A stretch of DNA of 64,000 bases from the NCBI GenBank assembly GCA_026874595.1, contig CM049319.1, forward strand, positions 66,310,417 to 66,374,416, read 5' to 3'. Origin of the DNA: Sipunculus nudus (Eukaryota; Annelida; Sipuncula; Golfingiida; Sipunculidae). This document shows, in pieces, positions 48,801 through 60,800 of this stretch. The position numbers were made by a program, and so were the translations under genes. Within the stretch, counting starts at the first letter, position 1, and each line of letters starts with the position of its first letter. Below the pieces are notes generated by a model. The model had not been told where the DNA came from and did no database searches. It was given only the letters and a program-made list of their open reading frames with translations.

Positions 48801-51800
48801 TCTACCCTCAGCCTTACATCGATCCGATCACACGTCTCATGTTGGAGGAGGCCATTCCGTCTCTGCTCGACAAGAGGGCGATTCTCGAGGTTCCCCTATC
48901 CACCCGGGGATTTTACTCTCGTCTTTTGCTGGTTCCGAAACCACACAGACGGGGGGCCCCCGCTTATCGATCTCAAGCGCCTCTATTCGGTCATTAACTC
49001 GCCGCCCTTTCGCATGTTCAATAATCATGCGGTTCTCGGCATGATCAGTCGGAGGGATTTGGTGTTCAAAATTAGACCTTACGGTTGCTTCTTGTCACGT
49101 TCCGTTCCATCCATCGTCCCCACCGTTTCTTAGATTCGCCTACCAGGACCGCGTGTATATATTACGTGCCCTTCCGTTTGGGATCAATGTGGGCCCTGGA
49201 TTTTTACGCTGCAGGGAATAGCGAAGTCGTACACACGGTCACTCGTTACCTCCGCTCCCAGGGCCTATCGGTGCTCCCTTACCTAGACGATTGGCTTGTC
49301 CATGCGGCTGCTTGCTCTCTCTTACTGGCGCACCGCTCCCAGGTTCTCGATTTACTCAGGAACCTTGGCTTTCTTGTCTATACAGTGAAGTCCCAGCTCA
49401 TTCCCACCCCGTCCTTACAGTTTCTGGGTGTGACAATTTTGCTTCAGGGACTGCATCTCTACCACGCGCATTTGCTCTCAAGCTCAGGACGCAGATTCGT
49501 TCCTTTCTTGCGTCTCGCCGTATTGATTCTCGTGCCGCTGCTTCTCTTCACAGCACTCTCAACTGGGCCGCCAATTTCGTTCCATTCGGTCAGTTAATTA
49601 TCTCTGTCCGGTTCAGCCTCTCCTGCGTGCTCATGGCCGATCTCCATCTCCGTTCGGTTCGTCCTGCGGTCCTCCCGTATCAACGTACGTGGTGGACCCT
49701 TCGCCCCTGACTGGACCTTTCCTTTCTCCTTCAGGAAGTTCCTTTCTCTCAGGGGATCGATTGTACGGTATTTACCGACACCTCTCTCCTCGGTTGGGGT
49801 GCCCATATGGCAGACCTCTGTGCCTCGGGCATCTGGTCCCCATCGGCACGCCTCCTCCATATCCATGTCCTCGAACTTTGTGCCATCTGTCGCGCGATAT
49901 CCGTTGGTCCCCACCGCTTACTAGGCCGTCACATACTCGTCATGACCGACCACTCCATGGTGGTGGCATATATAAACGGGCAGGATGGTACTCGGTCTCC
50001 CTCACTGATGCAGGAGACCTGCCTCTTGTTGGATCTATGTATAACGCTGCGGGCCTCGATCCAAGCGTCTCATCTTCCGGGTGATCGAACTTTATTACAG
50101 ACGCCCTTTCACGTAGCCCCGCGTCTCCACCTCCGCCTGTCGTCCTTCCGCTCTCCGTACTTCAGTGTCTCTTCACTCGAATGGGGCTTCCGGATATTGA
50201 TCTATTCGATTTTCCCCTCCCCCAGTCCTCGTTCCTACTGTGACGCATCTATGTCGCCCTGAACCATCATTCGATGTTCCTCCGTTACCCTGGCACGTTC
50301 CGGCCCTCCCTAAGGGACAGTACCGTTACGGGGCTACCATTGCCCTGTTAGTGCTTTACGTTACTATCTTAAAGCTACTCATTCAAACTGGGGGGGGGGG
50401 GGGGGGCACAAGAACTTGTTTATTTCAATGAAAGTCATTACTTCAAACAAAGAAATTAACCCTATCTCCATTAGTGCCTAAAAGCTACCATTGTCTCAGC
50501 ATATGAATCTGCTTCTCAGTCATCATTGGAGCAGCTTCACGTCACTGCTCATGACGTCAGGGCCATTTCTACGTCTTTGGCCCATTTATCAAGGATTTCC
50601 CCGAACCAAATGGACAAGAAAGGCTATTGGATGTCGCCTTCTACCTTCCCCGCTTCTATCTGTCGGATGTCACGTTACAAGCTTTAGGCCCTTATTCCTT
50701 GGGCCCTGTGATTGCGGCGGGTGAGGTCCTACAGTTCTCCAGACCGTCCATGACTTCTACATCTGTTCCGGCGACGACGTCTTTGTCTGCTTCCTCGCTG
50801 CTGTGATGTTCTCCTCTTTCCGTCATTCCTGGTAGGTATCCCCTTCCCAAGGTTTATCTGTTATATTCTCATTAATACAGAAACAGCTCACAATTATGTT
50901 TACGTAATAAACCCCCCCCCCCCCCCCCCCCCCCCCATTCCCTCCTGGTGAATGGTGGTTTTGTTAGTAAACTGTTGTGAGCTTTTCTGTATTACAAACA
51001 ACACTCCCTCCCAGTCCACTTCATTCCGCCTTCGAAAAAGTGATTACAGGAAACGGAAGTGTGACCTAGATACACGGGAACGAGGCGGGGTGGGCGATAA
51101 TAGGCCCAATAAGGGAAAATTTTTGGTTGGCTTACTCTGGCGTATAAACTTTAACAGAGAAAATTCTCATTAATACAGAAAAGCTCACAACAGTTTACTT
51201 ACAAAACCACCATTCACAGGGAGGGAATGGGGGGATTTCCTGTGGTTGGTTTTTCATTCACAAGGCTTTTAAATTTGTGATATTTGCAAAAGTGATTCGT
51301 GATCAAGATGCTTCACCTACACAGAGAAATGGTCTTTTATAATAAATAGCCTCAATGCAACTTTATATATTATTATTATATTATTATTATTATATTACAA
51401 CATTTTTATAGCGCTTTATCCAATAAGATTATAGCTCTAAAGCGCTTTACATTAGGCAGTCATGTAAAAATGTAGCCACAGCGTCGGCATCTGACTGAAA
51501 ACATAGTATCCACAAAACTCTGTTTTGGCGGATACAATGTTTAAAGCTGGCATCACAAGTCTTACATTCAATGAAGAGATAAATAAATATGCCTAATGTC
51601 AGACTGATATGTCAAACCCCTCTTGTGAAATAAGCAGGGACATACACTGTGCAAAAATTATTGTATGTGGCGCCACCAGTCTTGTACACTATAAAGCTAC
51701 TCGATATGTATAAACATGCCCAATTTTATGCTGATGTATAAAATTCTCTGTAGAAATAAGCAGGCCCATACACTGCAAAATTCAATGTAGGTGGCACCAC

Positions 51801-54800
51801 CTGTTTTGTAAATGAGAATACCATCAAAGATGCATAGACAGGCCAAAACATCAGTCCAATACATCAAACTTCCCAAGAGTTTGATGCACTGGGCTGACAA
51901 GGCTTAGGTGAGTAAGGCAGTTGTCCCCGAGTGACCTGTGACAAATTGCTGCCCTAAGCAAAACTGAGTGAACTCTTGATCTGCACCTGGCTAGACTGAG
52001 TGAACTTTTGACCTGTACCTGGCTGCACTGAGTGAACTCTTGACCTGTTGCATAATCTGACACAGTTGGCAGTGTGCCAAAGCTATAAATAGATTCAGGC
52101 TGAATTTTGGTGCCAAATATGATGCAGAAAGAAAAGTCTGCCAAAGCTATAAATAGAATGCAGCTACTGCACTGTGTGAACTCTTGACCTATACCTGGCT
52201 GCACTTCTTCCAATCCTGGCACTGTGCCAAAACTATTTAAAGAGCTGACATCATCTCGGCTAATGGCCAACATCAAGACACTGGCAATCTGCCAATGGTA
52301 AACCAAGTGCTGCCATCTGTACACAAAAGTGGTCCCTACTTGAAATAATTTTGAAATTTATTTTCCCAATACAAAATGCTTTTCAGCTGACTTTTTATAA
52401 AAAAAGAAATCAGGAATATATGTAAAATTATTACAAATGTATACAGATATATCTCATTGATGGCAAATTCTTGAATTAAGTTGAGTAGGGATACCAATAA
52501 TTTTTAATCCACATACAGTTGTCATTATATAGCCACAGAGAGCTGAATATCCATGATTGTAACTTAAATCATAAATCTAAATTTTTTAAAAGCTTTTAAA
52601 AAACTTTCTTATCAATATTAACCAAAGATAACCTGAAATCTAAATGTCAAGTGGCATGATGTAAGAGATGCTGATAAACTGGTGCCAGGCTAAATGTAAC
52701 AGCATAACACAGCTAGCATATATGGTAAAATGACTCCATTCAATCTCCATAATTCAGCTAAAATTCATTCATGTGGAACCATTAATGACAATTATTATAA
52801 GAATGATTGTAGGGATTATTCTTGTAAAATATTTAACAAACTGGCTTCAGTGGCATCAGTTGAAAAACGTTTCGCAGGTTTATAACTCATATAGGAAGAT
52901 ACAGCAAACTGGCCAAGTTCAGCTTCCCGTAACTCATCCAAAAAGCACTGAACCAAAACCATTTTAACAAACTTGAATTATCAACATCTGAGAATAATTT
53001 ATGTGTGAGATTTAAGAATTTGGCCCAGTGGTTTTTAGCTCAGCTGACTATAAGTCATCTGAGCTATAGTCGTGGTCCATTGTCCGTCGACCGTCTGTCC
53101 GTCCGTCAATAGATGTGGCACGTTTTGTAACCGTAAGACCTAGGAATCCAAATTCAGCATAATGTTAGATGTCCCCAAGATCTCCTACCAAGCTGAAAAC
53201 TGGGTCTTTGCGACTTCATTCCTTTGAGAAATTAAGGAAAAACCTCAATTTTTTATTAAAATCCTATTTTTACACTTCAGGACTGCCTAATATCAAAACC
53301 ACTCATCTGTTTTTCCACATATTTACCATAAATATTCCTCTATATAGTTCCTATGTACATGCCAGAAATTAAGTCTGTAAAGTATAAATTCTTTAAGTTA
53401 TGGGCCCAAACATAATTGACTTTGTAAAAAATCTGGAAAAATATTTACTCACTTAACATGAAAAATTTTCAAACTAGAGTCTAATTTCCCTAGTATTTAA
53501 CTATGTTTAATTAAGATTCAAATATTTACCCAAAATTAGATCTGAATTTTGTAAATTTTTTTAGTTATTAGCATGAAAATAAAATCAGTACCTTAAATTT
53601 TGCCAAACTTTGACCATGGCACGTTTTTTTTCCTGTAAGTACCATTGATTTAATTTTCACAGCATGTAAACATAAATATTTTAATTTGTTTAAATCTGAA
53701 ATTTGAAGATAAAACCTTAAAAAATAAGCTAGTTATTGATTTTTTTCTTGAGGCTCTATTGTAGTCATTTGCTTTGATTACAGATTAAAGATGCAGGGTC
53801 CCACTCCTGGTCACTGGAAGTCAGCCATGCCAGGGTTTCTGATTTGTTACAGTCACTGGGGGAGATCCCCTGCTGTGACAGGTGTACAGTTATTCTCATA
53901 TCACCACCCCAATCATCCCCCCCCCCCCCCGCAAACCCAACCCACCATATTGTGGTTACAGTTATCACTGTATCTCCTTAATTGTAATGCTGTTTCCACT
54001 CTGATATGCAAAATCTTTTCTTGAAAAAGTAATTCAGGGTGTAATCCAGAAGATGCAATGTTGTGTAATGTAGCATTTTTAAAGTAATTAATTTTCTTTT
54101 AAATGATTTTAACAAATATAATTGAACCAATCAGTATGCTGAAATTGTTATAAAATATGAAGCACATTATGGATAAATAAAGACACAATAATAAATTGTC
54201 AAATCTAAATCAAGTATTATTTTTAAATATTTATTGTTTTGCAGATTTAAAAGATATATTTTTGTGGTAAAAAATAAATAAACATTTGTATGCATGATGT
54301 GGTGTTATCTGACAAGATTGAGATTTATGATGATGCAATTGAGAATTATGAATCAACTTTTATATTCAGATATATATGTTTTATTGGAAATGTATAGAAA
54401 TATAAACTTAAATTAAAAAAAAAATTATGTGATAAAAAAATGAGGATTTAATACAAACATTTATTTATTATCTTCCTGCCTCAGCAGAATTTGAGATCAG
54501 GCTTTATTTGTCCTGTTTTATGTTGTTAATTAGTTATATTTCAACTGTATACATTTCATTAAAAAATACATATATATTTAATAATATATATTATACAAAA
54601 AAAAGATTCAATTGAACAAATGTGTAAACTACTGAAATGTCAACAGTTAATCAAAAAGCCAACTAATGATCATGGTAATAGTACAGATCATTTGTTCACA
54701 AACTGCTCACATGCTTCAGTTTCAACATTAGGAAACACATGGTCAGGTCACAAAATATTATTTGCAACAATCATCAATACAAACCAATCATATAAACCAG

Positions 54801-57800
54801 CCATGGCCTTTATTACCTCTTCCTCTTACACTTTATCTCCATTTGATATTATTTTAGATTTTTACCTTCAAGGTTAACGTCAGCTGAGCACAGTGACCCA
54901 TGGGTCCCTTGTTGAGAAGAAGATCTTTGTAGCCACTGAGCTAAAATCAGCTGTTATGGCATATGACTAAATTCAGCTTCCCATAACTTAGCCAAAAGTC
55001 ACTAAAAAGAGTCCATTTGAACACACTTCAGAAAGCACTACCCTAGGATCATTTCTGTGTGATATTAAACATTTTGGCCTTATGGTTTCAGAGAAGAAGT
55101 TTTTGTTGCCCTCAGTGTGATACAGGCACTGATGATCCCATACAAAAAAGGCCGATGCAGGTGGAGCCACCAATATCTCAATTTCAGATATGACCTATGT
55201 GACCAACTTTGGCATAACATTTGGTAATGATAGCTCCAGCCATTTCTGAGATTTAAATTTTAATATGCTTTTTTGCACAGTTAACAAAGTTCAACCTCCT
55301 GTAACTTGGCCAAAAATCTCCGAACTGGAACCATTTGAAGAAACTTGAGAAAGATTGTTCCAGGGATAATTTCTTTGAAATATTGGACAATTTGGCTCGA
55401 CAGTTTCGGACAAGAAGATTTTTAAAGCTTTTTTTAGCTTTTTCCCTATAAAATCTAAGAAAATTCAGTTTGAAAAAAAATAAACAAATTCCGATATAGT
55501 TTTTTGGATGACTGATTATTTGCAAAAAAATTGGTGATGCTACCTCCTGCCATTTCTGCATGAGATAGCTATGGTTAACGTACAGATGACACACAACGCA
55601 CAACGGACGATGACGCACCATCCCATTAAGCTCACAGGTTTGCTAAAAATGGATTGACTATGCGTAGATAACTGCATTTAAGGTAAAATTACAAAAATGG
55701 AACCCTCACAAAACAACAAAAATGTCAAAATTATGAAAAATTACCTTTATGAATATATAAAGCCAACCATAGTATTATCTAACCTTCATGTACCTGATAA
55801 ATAACCTGAAAAAAAAATAAAATTACCACATTTATTATAGATAACGAGTGTGTTCCGCTACACTACGCAGCTGAAGGAGGGAGAGGGGAATGTATCAACT
55901 GTCTGCTACAGCACGATGCTGCCCTAGACGTTATTAATAAAAGACAGGAGACCCCCATGGCCTCAGCCAGGAGGTTTGGTCATCCGCTGCTCATGGAGAA
56001 AGCCAGTATGTAAAACTTTAGTGGATTACTACTTTGCTCTATTCTTCATCATGCTGCACAATACCGGATGTGAGATTTATTGATATATTGTTAAATGCAG
56101 TTATATAGACTTATATTGTTATGGAGTAGGAAAGTGCATATTTGTGACTTAACACATATTTCAAGGAATATTTCACATTTCATATTTCACAAATACAAGC
56201 TCAGTTTCAGGCATGTCAGACTGAACAATTAATGACTTCTCATAATTGATGACACCCGACAACCAGTCATCCAGTCACACACATATAGGCTTCTCTCCCA
56301 GTTTAATCAGAGAACAGTACACCAAACCATTAAGGTCTATTTTAAGTCTGTACAAACAGAAATAGTGTCACAGAATGACTTATGTGTTTAGTCTTTATGA
56401 GGGAACTGTAGAATACAATTAAAACATGTTATTTTATGAGACTCCACATGTGTATATAAGCACTGTCCTCCAAATAGGACTTGTAGGTCAGTCTATAACT
56501 GGATGTATGTCAGGTCAGACTTGGGATTTTCCAGAATACTTTCATCCAGTAAAATCTGACAAAACTTATAAAGTCAACTTACACCTCTGATGTAATTGTG
56601 ACCTACTTTGGGTCATCCAATAAGGTTTAGCTTTTATGACGAAATGCAGAAATATGGATATGTACGTCTCATGTGTCACGTGAAAGCTCTGTAACAAAAC
56701 TATCTGTAGTGCGCGCTTTGAGGGAGACTGGGCGGCTCTCTCAGAGAGTGAGTCAGGGAGGCTGGGCGGCTCTCTCCGAGAGAGAGAGAGACTGTCCCAG
56801 ACCGCTTGCTATTGAATAAAGACTTCTATCATCAAACTGGTCTTGGAACATTGTCTGCCATGCGCATCAGCAACCGTATGTGATACAGGTGGGGACATCC
56901 CCAACCCCACCTTCGTATCAATATCATCATTCAGTCTTTTTAAATTGATACCACAGAAAATCAAACCAGAAAATTAATCTGTCTGCAGTTTATATAAAAT
57001 TATAGCTGCAAAGACATTTAAAGCTGTTACAAGGTAACCCAAGTAACAGAACTTAAATGCTTTTTTTACCTAACAAGTAAAAATATATTCTTAAAAAATT
57101 AATTGAAGTTGGAGATTTTTTGTACTAATGAATGTAAGCCTACTTAAAACTTGCATTTACAGGGGGCTTGGAATTTATCATTTATATTAATAATATATAG
57201 ATTTTATTAAGTAAACCTGTAGGCATCAGAAACATGTATGTTGTATTGTGAAAGAGCCAAAGAATAATGACTTTTAGACCGTTTCTGGAGATAGGGTCGA
57301 GGTTGGATTCCTAGCAGATGATGCTGCTTCAAGGTAGCATCGCTGGCAAAATCCCCTTGAATAAAAATCTGCCCAAAACTCATTAAAAATTAATATATCC
57401 ATGAAGTACATGATAGTTTTACCCTGGATTAGAGTTCTTTCTGATGGTAAACATATTTTTGACATTTTCATTAATTTTCATATGATATTTTAACAATTTA
57501 ATTTTAGAAAATTTAATCAAACAGTAAGCTATTATAAGTACAAAGTAACAGCGAGCCACTTTCTGGCAGGTTAACATTAAACTACATGTCAATATATGAA
57601 AGTGTTTTTTTTTATTTTTTTCCCTCTATACTATCTCAATCTAACTAAAACTGAAATTTTAAACTTTATTCAATAACAAATTTAAACTTTTAGTTTTCAG
57701 CAAGAAGACACACAGTAAAGTAAAAAACACCTTTCAGATATTGTCATGTGGTTTAACATTAGTCAAAGCTTAACAAAGTTGCTTACTGTTACTGGATGCT

Positions 57801-60800
57801 TAAAATAGTGTACCTTTTAAAAACTTATTTTTTCAAATGTTACAAAATTATTTTAAATGAACAAAAGGTTTAAACTATATATACCATTAATAAGAACACT
57901 GTAGCAGGTTTAAAATTATTAATACTTTATGGGGTCTATTATAAATATAAAACATTTTGGATTGATTTTAGATAAAGGGGTTTATGCCAGTTCTGCTGCC
58001 TCATGGTATTTTAAAATGAGTTAAAATGCAGTTAAAAAGTCCTGTCTTAATGCTGTCATTGCTGGCCTCATTATTGTTCACTGACGCTGTCTTTGCAGTT
58101 AAAAATGACATCATATGCTCAGTGTGTCTCGCTAAAAGTGAATATAATCAGTGGGAGAAGAAACACCGGCCACCGCCAGTACAGCGATGTATCAGCTCCC
58201 TGGCATCTCATTCCTACAACTCACCAGTACCTAAAGCAAGGTGAGGATACCACATAATAAAAATATAATAAAAAAAATTATACAAAACAAGACATCTTGG
58301 TGCATTTCATACATATAGGCATCATTTCTGAACCTTTTCCCAGCTGCATTGGACATCATTTGGGAGCTGAAAGATGATGAAATATCAGTGCAGGGCGTCA
58401 AGTTCCTGTTTTATAGCTCAGGGGACTGAAATTAACTGAGGTAAAGGTGTGGTGCTTTGTCCTTAGTCCATCTGGCTGTCCGTAGGCAGGGCACACATTG
58501 TAACTGCTAGACCTAGAAACTTCTAAGTGTACATCCAGGAAAGTCTATAAAAAATATCCTTGGAAACCAGAAATTAGGTCACTGTGACTATATCCTCCCG
58601 AGCTTTTGGATTGTAAGGACCCGCCAGAATCATTAAAAATTTGATACAAAACCTCCAGTAGTATCTTGATAATTAATGCATGGATTGCAATGAATCTTGC
58701 CTTGAATATTGACCAAGACTAGTTTTCTCAGTTCCCGAAAATTAATGGCGCCATCTGTATTTCTTTGTAATTTTTATGATTTTTTTTCTGTTTTTGAGAC
58801 TGTCAAAAGACAGCAATTATGTCAGTTTCTCTGCTGTATTTTTATCCAGTGTCCTGAAACCCAGTGTGGGTATTGATTATGATTGGTTTCTTCAGTCCCT
58901 GAAAACTGGTGGTGCCACCTGTAATTAGGGTCCCACTTGACAAGCTGTGCCCTATAGTGATCACCGTGTCAGTCCATCCTTCCGGCCATCCGTCCTTTTG
59001 CCTTCGGTCAGTGACACTCTCTTTGTGCGCTATAAATCTTCAACAACATAATGCAGCTTTCCAAAATTTACAGGAATGATTGGTACCTATAAGGGCTCCA
59101 GACCTATTGAACTACAGACTTGTCGGAATTCCAATATGGCTGCACAGCCCAATCGCTGATTTTCTTTCGCGTGCCATAACACAACAACAACATACTGCAG
59201 CTTTTCCAAATTCACAGGGATGATTGGTACCTATGAGGGCTCCAGATCTATCAAATTGCAGACCTGTTGGAATTCCAATATGGCTGCTAGAGCACAGTCG
59301 TTGATTTTCTTTTGCACCCGATATCTCAAAAAGAACATGCTTGATCTTTCTCAAATTCACAGGGATCATTGGTACTTACATGGGGGCTTCTGACTTATTG
59401 AAATACAGACTTGCTCAAAACAGACTTGCAACAGAGTACAATTGGTAATTTTCTCTTGCACACATTATTTCAGACATATCTTTTTTAATAATATTTGAAC
59501 AAGTAGGATTTTTCCCTCATGCATATGGATAAAAACCTTATTCTGTTTGTCATATTTTTCACCTGTAACCTAAACTTTTCACCAATATGTAAACTAGTCC
59601 AGCACTACCAGGAATGCGGGGACCTCTGAGGACCATTGTCTGACCACATCTAGTTTTTACCATTTTTGAATCATTTTTCCTTTATTTTTAGACTGACTAA
59701 TTATATTGATACTATCAGATTTGCAACTGTGTTTTCATCTGTGTCCTGAATCTTGCATTGTTTATTACGGCCCTACTTGAATGCCCTTTAATAATCATCC
59801 TGTCCGCCTGTCTGTTTATTTCTGTATGTCTGTAAAATTTGTTTCCTGATGATAACTCTAGTTTGGACTGACATATGGATTTCAAACTTGACTTATATAT
59901 GGCCCATCTCTTACACCATGACAAGAACTCTATTGATTTTGGGGTCTTCAGGTCAAAGGTTAGGGTCACAGGACTGAAATATTTAGAAGATTTTGGATGC
60001 ATTTTAAGCAAAACTTTTCATCCCAAACCTTCCATCTTGCACATATAGCTGACCTGCCAATAGGGGAAGAATCTGATTGATTTTGGGGTCACAAGGTCAA
60101 AGGTCAAGGTTACAGGGGCTATCTGTCAACAAATTTGTTCCCGGATGACAACTCCAGTTCGGATTGACATATTGGTTTCAAACTTGACTTATATATGACC
60201 TACCAATAATGTAAGGACCCTTTTGCTTTTGGAGTCATGAGGTCAAAGGTCAAGGTCACAGGACCCTCTTTTTTTAAAAGATTTGAATGCATTTTAAGCC
60301 AAACTTTTATCCCAAACCTTCCGTCTTCCATGTGGTGCACCTGCCAAAAGGGGAAGCTTCCTTTTAATTTTGTAGTCACTAGGTCAAAGGGCAGAGTCAC
60401 AGGGCCCATCCGTTGACAAGTTAGTGTATGGATGAAAACTCCAGTTTTGGTAGACAGGTTAATTGGCTTCAAACTGATCACAGGACCCATATTTTGAAAA
60501 TAAACCTATCTTTATAAAAAATTTGGCTGAGTGTCGAGACCCATGGGTCCCTAGTTTCTATTTTTGGAGTATTTCTTTATTTTCTTTATAGCTGTCTCGA
60601 CATTATAACTGCTCCATACAATGTGACAGCCAATAGGGGGGCTTTGGAGTGGTACATGCTAAAAAATATTAAAACAAATTGATTCAAAGGTTATGAATCT
60701 ATTTTAATTCAGCCAATTCAATTCAATGCATGGATTTTTAGCTCAGCTGACTGAAAGTCATCTGAGCTATAGCGATCACCCTTTGTCTGTCATCCATCCG

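Larger units (their letters stand above)
46700..51238 (+). mobile_element. DIRS-type retrotransposon, decayed, in intron 6
   Basis: Inverted ends: left 46719-46837 and right 51062-51190 are reverse complements over about 120 bases (shared words GAGAATTTTCTCTGTTAAAG, CCCTTATTGGGCCTATTATC, CCCGTGTATCTAGGTC). An internal complementary region at 50866-50994 pairs with both outer ends: 50866-50893 with the left start, and 50937-50992 with 51172-51237. That layout is diagnostic of DIRS elements. Inside are a Cys-rich gag-like start, a reverse transcriptase with YLDDWL and an RNase H, all with frameshifts. I find no tyrosine recombinase between RNase H and the internal region, so this copy is dead or non-autonomous. 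GC content is higher than in the host intron. Confidence 0.88.

Noticed and set aside
47077-50724. Many long frames that could be taken for host genes
   Set aside because: They lie between DIRS inverted ends and contain or flank its reverse transcriptase and RNase H, in shifting frames.
51380-51450. Segment with AGCGCTTTATCC and AAAGCGCTTTACAT, a possible small interspersed repeat
   Set aside because: The two words form a loose inverted pair, but no element borders or function can be supported from one copy.
58026-58098. Open frame with a signal-peptide-like start (MQLKSPVLMLSLLASLLFTD)
   Set aside because: The hydrophobic text is the pyrimidine-rich end of intron 7 read through. A consensus acceptor at 58098 and phase agreement place the true exon start at 58099.
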